11,490 bases of DNA from Planctomycetota bacterium (GCA_014381385.1 JACNLR010000140.1:1-11490); one strand, 5' to 3'. Counted from the first letter of the stretch, positions 1-6,848 are shown. The notes: generated by a model from the sequence alone, not told the origin. A program made the numbers and translations.

Positions 1-33
1 CACGATGCACTTCAAACTTGGCTCCGCCGCAAT

Positions 34-42
34 TGCTAGAAT
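34..42 (+). promoter_or_regulatory. Putative extended -10 promoter of ffh
   Basis: The sequence TGCTAGAAT is an extended -10 box (TGn plus TAGAAT at 37-42). It lies only 12 nt before the ffh ATG, so a start site 6-8 nt downstream would give a leader of about 5 nt. No convincing -35 box is present at normal spacing. The motif closely resembles the boxes before the OmpA lipoprotein gene and the DUF3553-like gene. This is read by eye and the transcription start is inferred. Confidence 0.45.
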
Positions 43-54
43 ATACATCGAATC

Positions 55-1524
55 ATGTTTGACACCCTCTCAGGAAAAGTAACATCCGCAATCAGAAATC
101 TCTCTGGTCGTGGAAAAATCAGTGAATCCAACGTACGCGAAGCGATGGAAGACGTTCGCCGCGCCCTGCTTGAAGCAGATGTCCACGTTGATGTCGTCAG
201 TGAATTTTGCGAAAGCGTGGTGCAAGATGCACTTGGCGCTCAAGTCACTACATCTTTAAAGCCCGGCGAGGAAATGATTGGCATAGTCAATGAGCGGCTT
301 ATAGATTATATGGGGCCAGTCGACAGCCACGTACTGCTTGTGGACCCCGGGCCAACCATCATCATGATGTGCGGTCTGCAAGGCTCTGGTAAAACTACAA
401 CGTGCGGTAAACTTGCTGCATACCTCAAAAGCAAAGGGAAGAAGGTTTCTCTTGTAGCAGCCGACCTCCAACGCCCTGCTGCGGTCGAACAATTGCAGGT
501 TACTGCGAAAGATGTAAACGACAATGCAAAAGGTGTTGGCGAAGTCACATGTTATGCAGAACCAGAAAAATGCGGCGAGTATGGCACTGCAACTGGTGTT
601 GCGGTTGGCGTTTGCAAACGCGGTGTAAAACAAGCACGTAAAGATAAAGTAGACGTTGTCATTCTTGACACAGCTGGTCGGCTGCACATCGACGAAGCGC
701 TCATGAAAGAATTACGCGGTGTGCAAACTACAACGAAACCGCACCAAGTCTATCTTGTAGTAGATGCAATGATTGGGCAAGATGCCGTAAACGCAGCGGG
801 CACGTTCCACGAACAACTCGCCACCGACGGTGTTATTCTGACTAAATTCGATTCCGATACTCGAGGTGGTGCCGCGCTTTCGGTCAAACGCGTTACGGGA
901 GTACCAATTAAATTTATAGGTACGGGAGAAAAATTCTCAGATTTTGAAGAATTTCATCCCGACCGAATAGCAAGTCGAATCCTTGGTATGGGCGACGTTC
1001 TTTCGCTTGTCGAAAAAGCGCAGGATGAAATTTCGGAAGATGACGCTATGAAACTTGCTGACAAGATGGCAAGTGGCAAGATGACCGTCGATGACTTCAT
1101 CAAACAACTCAAATCGATTCGCCGCATGGGTCCAATGAAGCAACTCCTCGGATTGCTTCCGGGCGTTGGCGCTGCTATGAAAAATATCCAAGTAGACGAT
1201 AAACAGTTCGACCGCATCGAAGCGATTGCGAGTTCGATGACAAAAAAAGAACGAAGCGATATCAAGTTACTTGGCAAAAGTCGGATCAAAAGAATCGCAA
1301 CAGGTTCAGGCACAAACCAGCAAGAAGTAAATCGATTCGTCAAACAATTTCAAATGATGAAAAAAATGTCTAAGCAAATGGCTGGCGGCGGCATGGCAGA
1401 AAAAATGGCGGCAATGCAAAATGCTGGGGGTGACATTGATCCTTCGATGCTCGGAATGGGCAGTCGGGGTTCAACTAAAACCCAAAGCCACAAAAAACGT
1501 TTTAAACAGCGCAAGCGTCGGTAA
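55..1524 (+). CDS. ffh: Signal recognition particle protein Ffh (SRP54 GTPase)
   Basis: Ffh binds 4.5S/SRP RNA and hydrophobic signal sequences emerging from the ribosome, then docks with FtsY to deliver nascent membrane proteins to the Sec translocon. The 489-residue product has the full architecture. The helical N domain covers about 1-90. The GTPase domain has the P-loop GLQGSGKTTT (107-116), DLQRPAA (137-143), DTAGRL (205-210), TKFD (263-266) and GTGEK (289-293). The methionine-rich M domain runs from about 325 and includes the RNA-binding helices around 401-440 (GSGTNQQEVNRFVKQF) and a basic tail. The length is slightly above that of E. coli Ffh. TKFD replaces the usual TKLD/TKMD, and DSDTRGG replaces DGDARGG; both are mild variants and the enzyme should be active. 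No Shine-Dalgarno site precedes the ATG. It converges on the PerM-family gene with a 37-nt gap that holds no clear terminator. Confidence 0.97.
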   Translation: MFDTLSGKVTSAIRNLSGRGKISESNVREAMEDVRRALLEADVHVDVVSEFCESVVQDALGAQVTTSLKPGEEMIGIVNERLIDYMGPVDSHVLLVDPGPTIIMMCGLQGSGKTTTCGKLAAYLKSKGKKVSLVAADLQRPAAVEQLQVTAKDVNDNAKGVGEVTCYAEPEKCGEYGTATGVAVGVCKRGVKQARKDKVDVVILDTAGRLHIDEALMKELRGVQTTTKPHQVYLVVDAMIGQDAVNAAGTFHEQLATDGVILTKFDSDTRGGAALSVKRVTGVPIKFIGTGEKFSDFEEFHPDRIASRILGMGDVLSLVEKAQDEISEDDAMKLADKMASGKMTVDDFIKQLKSIRRMGPMKQLLGLLPGVGAAMKNIQVDDKQFDRIEAIASSMTKKERSDIKLLGKSRIKRIATGSGTNQQEVNRFVKQFQMMKKMSKQMAGGGMAEKMAAMQNAGGDIDPSMLGMGSRGSTKTQSHKKRFKQRKRR

Positions 1525-1561
1525 TAAAACTTTCTTTGAACAATGGAGTAACCCGAAATTA

Positions 1562-2776
1562 TTAATCGTCAAAGGGTAACGGGTCGTCTGCTTCGCCACG
1601 TGTCCAAGCGTGGATTTTCGGCAGAAGCCGTTCTTGGATAAGAATCTTTATACAGGCAGCGACTGGAATTGCAAGAAGCATGCCGTATGCGCCAAGGACA
1701 CTACCTCCAGCAAGCACTGCAACAAAAATAGTGACTGGGTCTAAATTCGTTGCTTTTCCAGCAATGAGTGGCGTTAGAACCCAGCCATCGAGCGCTTGCA
1801 CAAATCCAAAAACTAACGTTGGCCAAAGCAAGATGCCCCACCAAACCATCCTATCTGCTTCTGGAAGTCCAAGTTGGTCCAAAAACAGAAGCCCAATAGA
1901 AATCGGAATTCCAACCAAGCCAAGAAATGGAACGGCACACAATATCCCAACGCCAATACCGAGCAAAATTGCATACGGAACACCCACGATGAGCCAGCCT
2001 ATTGCAAGGATAGCACCCATGATGCAGGCAATGACGATGCGTCCGCGGACAAAACCCGCAACCGCTGCGTCCATCTTTGCGATTAACGCAACTGTTTCTT
2101 CTTTTCCCTTTTCTGGCACGACACCACGTGTAAAACTCACCACTTCGGGGAACCATAAACTAAAAAAGAAAAAGTAAAACGGTATCAAGACAACCAAGAT
2201 AACGAAACTAAAAATCTTGCCCGCTATTCCAAGGGCGACGGTTCCTGTTGTTCTGGCAAGTGAGAGTATATCAGTACTATCTTGCTCGGCGGCTTGCACT
2301 ACATCTACGCTTGTTGTTGGCGTTACATTTTCCTCGGGTAAAAAGGTGAGTGATTGGCTCACTTCTCCTTGTATGTCTATTGGAACGAACGATGTGTTTA
2401 ATTGCTCAAGTTTTGCCCGCAAATGCCCGTCTTGCACTTCATGTACAAGCGATGACGTTTGCGAAATTACCATCGGAATAGTCAAAGCGAGTATGAGCAA
2501 TAGCCCAGTAGTCAACAGAAGTAAGATTCCTGAAATGACTGGAATTCTTCCGAGTGGGATTTTGGGATTGTCTGCTAAACATGAAATCAGAGGTTCAAAC
2601 AAGTATGCAAGTAATAGTGCTACAAGAAGCGGTATTGTTATATCTCGCATTGCATACCCAAGCCACAAGGCGAACACGCCAATCAGGAGTAATAATACGT
2701 CGCGTACCCATTGAATTTGCCAAAGGTGCAACTTTGTAATATCAGTTTGTGAAGTGTTGGTGGACTCGTTTTCCAT
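1562..2776 (-). CDS. AI-2E family transporter / PerM-like membrane protein
   Basis: This 404-residue integral membrane protein fits the AI-2E exporter-like family (PerM, YdiK, TqsA; formerly UPF0118). Hydrophobic segments lie near 25-41, 45-61, 80-105, 182-206, 245-300 (several close segments), 312-330 and 345-380. A polar, extracytoplasmic-type stretch falls at about 106-180. Family-like features are the GFVRGR stretch at 241-246, the glycine/proline-rich VPYAILLGIGVGILCAVPFLG region (266-286) and the C-terminal GxxLGxxGxxLAxP pattern (about 358-371). Family members have been linked to autoinducer-2 export, sodium/proton antiport or other efflux, and the substrate cannot be read from sequence. 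The gene starts 12 nt after the upstream Minf_1886-like gene and is probably co-transcribed with it. A small hairpin spans the junction. The tail is acidic (EADDPLPFDD). Confidence 0.9.
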   Translation of the reverse strand: MENESTNTSQTDITKLHLWQIQWVRDVLLLLIGVFALWLGYAMRDITIPLLVALLLAYLFEPLISCLADNPKIPLGRIPVISGILLLLTTGLLLILALTIPMVISQTSSLVHEVQDGHLRAKLEQLNTSFVPIDIQGEVSQSLTFLPEENVTPTTSVDVVQAAEQDSTDILSLARTTGTVALGIAGKIFSFVILVVLIPFYFFFFSLWFPEVVSFTRGVVPEKGKEETVALIAKMDAAVAGFVRGRIVIACIMGAILAIGWLIVGVPYAILLGIGVGILCAVPFLGLVGIPISIGLLFLDQLGLPEADRMVWWGILLWPTLVFGFVQALDGWVLTPLIAGKATNLDPVTIFVAVLAGGSVLGAYGMLLAIPVAACIKILIQERLLPKIHAWTRGEADDPLPFDD

Positions 2777-2783
2777 CGAGGGT

Positions 2784-2798
2784 GAACCTTAGAGGTTC
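2784..2798 (-). promoter_or_regulatory. Hairpin at the junction of two co-transcribed genes
   Basis: On the minus strand the sequence forms a perfect 6-bp stem, GAACCT and AGGTTC, around a 3-nt loop. It covers the last two codons and the stop of the upstream gene. It also covers AAGG, the only Shine-Dalgarno-like bases before the PerM-family ATG (10 nt spacing). A ribosome ending on the upstream gene would open it, so translational coupling is plausible. The fold is seen in the sequence and the role is inferred. Confidence 0.35.
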
Positions 2799-3211
2799 GA
2801 ACCAATTCGGTCAGCCAATTCGCTGTGATGAAAAGCATCGTCAAACTGAAACACACTTCGGAAATCATCCTCACAATCTTGAGGGCTCGTTCGCAGAAGT
2901 TCCAATGAAACCATTTTAAACACTATGGCTCCAAAGTCTTCTGTCCTATGAATTCCCCAATGGCGGAGCACGACAGGCGCGAGCAACCCAAACCAGTGAA
3001 TCGCACAATCACGAAGTCCCATGAACAATTGTTGGCCGTTAACGTGCCGCTCAAACTCATCGAGTTCGTATTCGTTTGCTACCTTTGAAGCAACAAGTTC
3101 GTTCGTATACCCCAAACCATTTTGCACAAATGCAAATGCTGCTGGGGCGTAGGGTGTCCCTGTTGCAATCTGAGGCCAGTCGAATGGAATTGGTATGGTG
3201 ATTTGACTCAT
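2789..3211 (-). CDS. Minf_1886-like conserved hypothetical protein
   Basis: The 140-residue product has no assigned function. Its pattern matches what I recall of the Minf_1886 family of Planctomycetes and Verrucomicrobia: an aromatic/alanine N-terminal segment (APAAFAFVQNGLGY), then HVNGQQLFMGLRDCAIHWFG, then LRHWGIHRTEDFGAIVFKMV, then an acidic stretch with DDFRSVFQFDDAF. Several of these blocks look invariant in the family, which suggests a compact folded domain and not a disordered filler. No signal peptide or membrane segment is visible. It starts at an ATG with no Shine-Dalgarno, 11 nt after a TATGAT box, so the mRNA may be almost leaderless. The PerM-like gene follows after 12 nt. The family match is from memory and was not searched. 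Confidence 0.82.
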   Translation of the reverse strand: MSQITIPIPFDWPQIATGTPYAPAAFAFVQNGLGYTNELVASKVANEYELDEFERHVNGQQLFMGLRDCAIHWFGLLAPVVLRHWGIHRTEDFGAIVFKMVSLELLRTSPQDCEDDFRSVFQFDDAFHHSELADRIGSNL

Positions 3212-3222
3212 GTAGGGACGCC

Positions 3223-3228
3223 ATCATA
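3223..3228 (-). promoter_or_regulatory. Putative -10 box of the Minf_1886-like gene
   Basis: TATGAT on the minus strand ends 11 nt before the start codon. A typical start site would leave a leader of about 4 nt. No clear -35 box is seen. The 94-bp gap between this gene and the amidohydrolase upstream of it shows no intrinsic terminator, so read-through from that gene is also possible. Confidence 0.4.
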
Positions 3229-3305
3229 TCGGCGAATTTGGCAATTGCGCCGTAATATGCGCTTTTTCTGTGACAGTAAGGCTCTTTTTTATGGTTTTTC
3301 ATACT

Positions 3306-4460
3306 CTACGGTTGCAAAATCCACTTGGGTGCAGTTTCCGATGAAAGAAGCGAGTCGAGCGACGCAATCCCTTCGAACGAGAGGAGACCCGCTGTTTTGC
3401 CAGTTGAGAGTGTAACGAGGGAGCAATCGAGGCCAAGTGCTTTCGTGCCATAGACTGTGGCCATTTTCATCAGCTCGTTTGGGTTAGCTGCATCACGTGC
3501 GTAGAGCAAGCGCATTTCATCGAGCACGCTCAATCGTTCTGGAGTATCTAGACAAAGAAGCGAGTCCGTTCCCAAAGCGACAGTAATTCCTGCATCGATC
3601 ATTTCTTTCCAGCGATGATTAGCATGCCCAAAATATGCACTCGCTCTTGGGCAATACACAACAGACATGTTTGACTGCCCAATCAATTCAAGGTGCCTAT
3701 CTTCGATGTAATTCAAATGCGCTGCAAGGAAGGGCTTCCCATTTGCAATTTGCAAAATTGCATCTACCGGATGGCACTCCCAAGGTCGCATTTGCTCATC
3801 CCAAGCATCGAGTTTTACAAGATAGTCATACAGTTCGCCGCGGTGATGTGCAATAAATTCAAGTTCAGGCAAAGATTCTGCTACGTGTGTAGCTACTTTC
3901 TTACCACTATCAAAACAAGCAGCGAACACTTCTTGACTGCAGGTATAAGGCGCATGCGGTGAGGCTTCAAACTGATCCGGAATTGCATGCAATGTAGAAA
4001 TTGCAGATTCCACACCCTTGCCAAATCCGATGAGTTCCACAAAGGAAACAGGTAGAAGTTCTGAATCTCTTGCCGTTTGCGCAGCGAGCTGTGAGCCTGC
4101 TATATCACCAACAATCCTGCAACCCCCTGCTAATGAAAGCGCAACACCTTTCTGCACATACTTGGAAATAGAGTCTCTCTCTTGGCGAATGGGTCTCACT
4201 ATTTCAATGAGCCAATTGGCAAAAGAGTCTTTGCAGGGCACTGTTCCAACACCACTCAAATCCAAATGCGAATGTGCATTAACAAAACTCGGTGTGGTCA
4301 TCCCGTTAATCTGGGTAATTGGCACATCTTCTAGATGTCCGATTTCTTCTGGCGCACCAACCGCAACAATGGTGTCCCCGTCAAGTAATACGGCGCCGGG
4401 CGATGCGATTATGCCACGGTAATCAGCAATAACTTCAGAATGGAGCAAAAATCTAGGCAT
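3306..4460 (-). CDS. Amidohydrolase-superfamily metal-dependent deaminase/hydrolase
   Basis: The 384-residue protein belongs to the ATZ/TRZ-type amidohydrolases (cytosolic TIM-barrel enzymes that deaminate or dechlorinate amino-purines and related rings). It has a small beta-sandwich start (1-55) and the HxH metal motif in NAHSHLD (H63, H65). Further along are SPHAPYT (167-173), THVAES with metal-ligand-type H192 and probable catalytic E195, AAHLNY (H248), YCPRASAYFGH (269-279) and LGTDS with D299. All expected metal ligands are present. Related planctomycete-type enzymes include aminodeoxyfutalosine deaminases of the menaquinone pathway, but no menaquinone gene lies nearby, so the substrate is open. 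I chose the ATG at 4460. An in-frame TTG at 4484 would add eight residues before the normal MPRFLLHSEVI start of the fold. The gene is divergent from the OmpA lipoprotein gene. Confidence 0.9.
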   Translation of the reverse strand: MPRFLLHSEVIADYRGIIASPGAVLLDGDTIVAVGAPEEIGHLEDVPITQINGMTTPSFVNAHSHLDLSGVGTVPCKDSFANWLIEIVRPIRQERDSISKYVQKGVALSLAGGCRIVGDIAGSQLAAQTARDSELLPVSFVELIGFGKGVESAISTLHAIPDQFEASPHAPYTCSQEVFAACFDSGKKVATHVAESLPELEFIAHHRGELYDYLVKLDAWDEQMRPWECHPVDAILQIANGKPFLAAHLNYIEDRHLELIGQSNMSVVYCPRASAYFGHANHRWKEMIDAGITVALGTDSLLCLDTPERLSVLDEMRLLYARDAANPNELMKMATVYGTKALGLDCSLVTLSTGKTAGLLSFEGIASLDSLLSSETAPKWILQP

Positions 4461-4486
4461 AGAGTGTCTCAAAAACGGAAACAAAG

Positions 4487-4492
4487 ATCGTA
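4487..4492 (-). promoter_or_regulatory. Possible -10 box of the amidohydrolase gene
   Basis: TACGAT on the minus strand lies 26 nt before the chosen ATG (4460). It sits back to back with the lipoprotein -10 box at 4501-4506, so the two genes would share a compact divergent promoter region. There is no TGn extension and no clear -35 box, so the call is weak. Confidence 0.25.
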
Positions 4493-4497
4493 ATGAT

Positions 4498-4506
4498 TGC
4501 TACACT
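4498..4506 (+). promoter_or_regulatory. Putative extended -10 promoter of the OmpA lipoprotein gene
   Basis: TGCTACACT is an extended -10 box. The surrounding 15 nt match the region before ffh at 12 positions (ATTGCTA, then A, T and TAC at the same spacing), which supports a shared promoter element. The predicted leader is about 50 nt and carries a Shine-Dalgarno site, unlike that of ffh. Confidence 0.5.
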
Positions 4507-4550
4507 GTACCCGAAGTTGGGACGGATCCCGACACCTTAGCGCCAACAGA

Positions 4551-4556
4551 GGAGGA
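4551..4556 (+). promoter_or_regulatory. Strong ribosome binding site of the OmpA lipoprotein gene
   Basis: GGAGGA lies 7 nt before the ATG at 4564, near-ideal spacing, and fixes the start. It is one of only two strong, well-spaced sites in the window. A second GGATCC copy 30 bp upstream (4524-4529) can pair with the GGATCC that overlaps this site (4554-4559). Confidence 0.75.
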
Positions 4557-4563
4557 TCCTATT

Positions 4564-5391
4564 ATGCGCAACACACTACTTTTCACAACGGGCATCATGA
4601 CACTTGCAATGTTTTCTGCAGCGGGCTGCGTACGTTCTGACAGATACGACACAAACAAGACAACCACGCACTCACTTCAAGAGCAACTTGTATCTGCTCA
4701 ATCGGATTACAACACCGCAACAAATGCACTTGCAGCGCGTGACAGGCAACTTGCCCAAGCGGACGCGAACTTGAATGCTTTGCAAGACCAATACAATTTG
4801 CTTGAAGATGAACTCAATACAATCGACTCAGAAAACAATCAATTGTTAACCACAGTTACTGATATAAAATTTGGACCACTTCCAATCCAAATTCAGCAAC
4901 AACTTGCTGCACTCGCTGCAAATTATCCAAACGATATGTGGTTCAACGCTGAAACTGGCATGATTCGATTTGGGAGTGACTTCACATTCTCAAGTGGCAG
5001 AGCAGCCCTCCGCAAAAGTGCTTCGGATGTCATCAACCGCGTAGCAACTATTTTAAATTCTCCCGAAGCAAGTAATTTCGAAATCGTTGTCATTGGACAC
5101 ACCGACAACATTCAACCAAAATCATCTGCACAATGGTATCCAACGAACTGGGAACTTTCAACTGCTCGTGCTACCACTGTTGCAAAGACTCTTTCCGCAA
5201 GTGGTATTGATCCATCGCGCTTTGAAATTTCTGGATATGGCGAATACAGACCGCTCGTTACGAACCGTAGCGATGGTACGAAAGAGAACCGCCGTGTTGA
5301 AATTTACTTACGGCCCATGGTCGATACGTATACATGGGAAACCACAACTGAAACTGCTACTGTAGACACAATGGAAGAGCCCATGAAATAA
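4564..5391 (+). CDS. OmpA-domain lipoprotein with coiled-coil stalk
   Basis: This 275-residue protein likely links the outer membrane to peptidoglycan. A lipoprotein signal peptide (1-21) ends in a lipobox SAAGC with the acylated cysteine at C22. The next residue is valine, so no inner-membrane retention Asp is seen at +2. A coiled coil follows (about 36-98, rich in Q, A, L, D). The OmpA/MotB-type peptidoglycan-binding domain runs from about 126 to 252. It shows FGSDFTFSSG, GHTDNIQP (D181) and NWELSTARATTVAKTL (R202). D181 and R202 match the diaminopimelate-contacting pair of OmpA. GYGEYRP and NRRVEIYLRP follow. The NWELS form is closer to MotB than to Pal, but the lipid anchor and lack of a transmembrane helix argue against a flagellar stator. 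A threonine/glutamate-rich tail ends the protein. The gene is monocistronic, with its own promoter, Shine-Dalgarno site and terminator. Confidence 0.93.
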   Translation: MRNTLLFTTGIMTLAMFSAAGCVRSDRYDTNKTTTHSLQEQLVSAQSDYNTATNALAARDRQLAQADANLNALQDQYNLLEDELNTIDSENNQLLTTVTDIKFGPLPIQIQQQLAALAANYPNDMWFNAETGMIRFGSDFTFSSGRAALRKSASDVINRVATILNSPEASNFEIVVIGHTDNIQPKSSAQWYPTNWELSTARATTVAKTLSASGIDPSRFEISGYGEYRPLVTNRSDGTKENRRVEIYLRPMVDTYTWETTTETATVDTMEEPMK

Positions 5392-5420
5392 TTCTTTGGT
5401 CTTAGAGCCTCATTTAAGAG

Positions 5421-5454
5421 CAAGTCGACCCTACACGGATCGACTTGTTTTTTT
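5421..5454 (+). terminator. Intrinsic terminator after the OmpA lipoprotein gene
   Basis: A perfect 8-bp stem, CAAGTCGA (5421-5428) with TCGACTTG (5440-5447), encloses an 11-nt loop that may gain two more C-G pairs. Seven T residues follow directly (5448-5454). It lies 29 nt after the lipoprotein stop codon. It is the only clear intrinsic terminator I see in the window. Its T-run is shared with the next gene's -10 box. Confidence 0.88.
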
Positions 5455-5459
5455 ATAAT
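5454..5459 (+). promoter_or_regulatory. Consensus -10 box fused to a terminator T-run
   Basis: A perfect TATAAT starts on the last T of the terminator tract and ends 8 nt before the ATG of the zinc-ribbon gene. Initiation 6-8 nt downstream would fall at or within two bases of the start codon, so the mRNA would be leaderless. The -35 position falls in the terminator stem-loop and shows no consensus. The box could also be a chance product of the T-tract. Confidence 0.45.
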
Positions 5460-5467
5460 CAAACACA

Positions 5468-5713
5468 ATGCACGATGAAGGACCAAGCGTAGAAGATATC
5501 GAACGATTTTCATCCCATGAAACTGGGTACTGCCCTCGTTGTGGAGAGGAGGTTTGGGATGATATTTCCAAGTGCCCGTCCTGTGGAATATGGATGCAGC
5601 AAGGAGCATCGCATAGAATTCCTGAATCGAGTGCTTTTCGCAAGAAATGTATTGTATTCATCGTCGTGCTTCTTCTTGTTGGCTTCATTTACAGCGTTTT
5701 ACGCCTATTCTAG
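5468..5713 (+). CDS. Small zinc-ribbon protein with C-terminal membrane anchor
   Basis: This 81-residue protein has an acidic N-terminus and then two CPxC knuckles, CPRC (C22, C25) and CPSC (C36, C39), spaced like a zinc ribbon (CxxC-x10-CxxC). A single hydrophobic helix lies at about 61-78 after two lysines. The positive-inside rule suggests the ribbon stays in the cytoplasm with a tail anchor. Ribbons of this type (CPxCGEExxDDxxxCPxCG) are common in small planctomycete membrane proteins of unknown function, and I assign none. The ATG has no Shine-Dalgarno and follows a TATAAT box by 8 nt. An overlapping frame starting at 5517 is a shadow, because it lacks the cysteine pattern. Confidence 0.8.
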   Translation: MHDEGPSVEDIERFSSHETGYCPRCGEEVWDDISKCPSCGIWMQQGASHRIPESSAFRKKCIVFIVVLLLVGFIYSVLRLF

Positions 5714-5815
5714 AGCCACCAACCCTTACAACCCACAACGGACGTCCGAGAGTAACACCACTCTTGCACTTTCTACAGAGTAATTGAATCATCAGGTGGA
5801 CACGAGCTAAAGTTG

Positions 5816-6202
5816 GTGCATCTTGTCAAAGTAGCAAACGTTTTGTTGCAAACAACACAAGAACTGATTGAGAGAGCAGAGATGAACGAACGTAATATTG
5901 AAGAGAGAATGTGTAGGTTGATTGAACAACTTCAATCGCTTCCTACTGAGTATCGCCAGAAACTCGAGAAACTCTGTCGACACGATGGAACGCAACGATC
6001 GCAAATTGAAGAATCTGTTGCCAAGTTGCAAGACTCGCTTGATTATCTTAGGTTAAGCGTGAAGTACATGGTGTTCGATTTAGAAGCAACTCGCAGAGAA
6101 AATGTATATTTGCGAAAGCTCGTTGAGCAAATAAGGCGTGACAGTACACGCCAAGATGACCGAGATGACAATCATTTTTTTGGTAGCGACGGCGCTGATT
6201 GA
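5816..6202 (+). CDS. Coiled-coil protein of unknown function
   Basis: This protein of about 129 residues is almost entirely charged helix. Residues 1-40 and 55-110 have heptad-like hydrophobic spacing (for example LIEQLQSLPTEYRQKLEKL and VKYMVFDLEATRRENVYL). A short acidic, disordered tail ends GSDGAD. There is no signal peptide or membrane segment. No ATG occurs before residue 24 in the frame. The first possible starts are TTG at 5813 and GTG at 5816, the upstream in-frame stop is at 5753, and no good Shine-Dalgarno is seen, so the start is uncertain. It follows the zinc-ribbon gene after about 100 nt in which I see neither terminator nor clear promoter, so the two may be co-transcribed. It converges on the DUF3553-like gene with a 28-nt gap. 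The function is not recognised. Confidence 0.72.
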   Translation: MHLVKVANVLLQTTQELIERAEMNERNIEERMCRLIEQLQSLPTEYRQKLEKLCRHDGTQRSQIEESVAKLQDSLDYLRLSVKYMVFDLEATRRENVYLRKLVEQIRRDSTRQDDRDDNHFFGSDGAD

Positions 6203-6230
6203 TTGACACAGTACAAGCAGATTGAAGTAC

Positions 6231-6848
6231 TTACTTCAGCTTTGCAATCGCTCGTCTTGCACCTACTGGGGCTTCGTCAAGTAATCTGTCAAGTGTTTCT
6301 TTATCTTCATGCATTTCTTGAACCAGTTTTGCAAGATGTTGCTTTAACAAGAATGAAAACTGCTTAAAGTAATCTTCTAACTGCGTTCTGTTAAATCGAG
6401 TCAATGGGTCATCCATCCCCGTTTGTACCATTGCCCACTCCATTAATCCCTTGCCACTCAAATCATATTTGTAGAGTTCAAGGGTCCTCCTCATACGATG
6501 CTCCGCTGTGTTAAAAGGGTCACGACAAGCGAGTGGAATTGCAAACATGATTTCTTCTAACTTTTGTTCGACAGCTTGTGTCAAACCTGATCGTTCTAAT
6601 TCTTCAACAGCAGCGATTGCAGGTTTCTTGCCTTCTCTATCTCCGGGCATTGCATGGCTGCTTGCCATGACATCAAGTGGTATTGCGTCACCGATAAATT
6701 TCTTCAAGCCAGCATGTGCGAAACGAACAGTGACTCTAGTAGATGGCTCTCCATTGATAGGGGCAATTTCAACCTTAATAACAGCACCGCTTCCCCATTC
6801 AGGAAATCTTGGATGTGTTACGCGGTCGCCAAATTCAATTGTGGTCAT
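6231..6848 (-). CDS. DUF3553-like domain protein with helical C-terminus
   Basis: From the ATG at 6848 the product has 205 residues. The N-terminal 50 residues (FGDRVTHPRFPEWGSGAVIKVE, then RVTVRFAHAGLKKF) look like a small SH3-like beta-barrel of the DUF3553 type. The HP-x-PEWG-x-G block and the V-x-F-x-HAG-x-K ending are recognisable. Residues about 75-205 are helical and charged, and I do not recognise them. There is no signal peptide or membrane segment, so the protein is probably cytoplasmic; a nucleic-acid or ribonucleoprotein partner is only a guess. In-frame starts also exist at 6866 (ATG) and 6893 (GTG). AAAGGAG sits only 2 nt before the 6866 ATG and about 20 nt before 6848, so neither is ideal; I chose 6848 because the fold starts there. 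A strong promoter lies at 7001-7009. Confidence 0.78.
   Translation of the reverse strand: MTTIEFGDRVTHPRFPEWGSGAVIKVEIAPINGEPSTRVTVRFAHAGLKKFIGDAIPLDVMASSHAMPGDREGKKPAIAAVEELERSGLTQAVEQKLEEIMFAIPLACRDPFNTAEHRMRRTLELYKYDLSGKGLMEWAMVQTGMDDPLTRFNRTQLEDYFKQFSFLLKQHLAKLVQEMHEDKETLDRLLDEAPVGARRAIAKLK

Noticed and set aside
1525..1561. Terminator between the convergent ffh and PerM-like genes
   Set aside because: Only scattered short complementarity (ACCCG with CGGGT, the latter inside the next gene) and no T-run were seen.
1680..2177. 165-codon plus-strand frame opposite the PerM-like gene
   Set aside because: It is antisense to a clear membrane protein, is low-complexity (P, T, S, N, K) and has no domain. 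It is a shadow frame.
4461..4484. TTG start adding eight residues to the amidohydrolase
   Set aside because: The ATG at 4460 begins the typical first beta-strand, and the extension runs into the putative -10 box.
4564..5391. MotB-type flagellar stator
   Set aside because: The NWELS block resembles MotB, but the protein has a lipoprotein signal and no transmembrane helix, and no motA or flagellar gene is adjacent.
5517..5783. 88-codon frame overlapping the zinc-ribbon gene
   Set aside because: It lacks the paired CPxC motifs of the 5468 frame and reads the same DNA out of frame.
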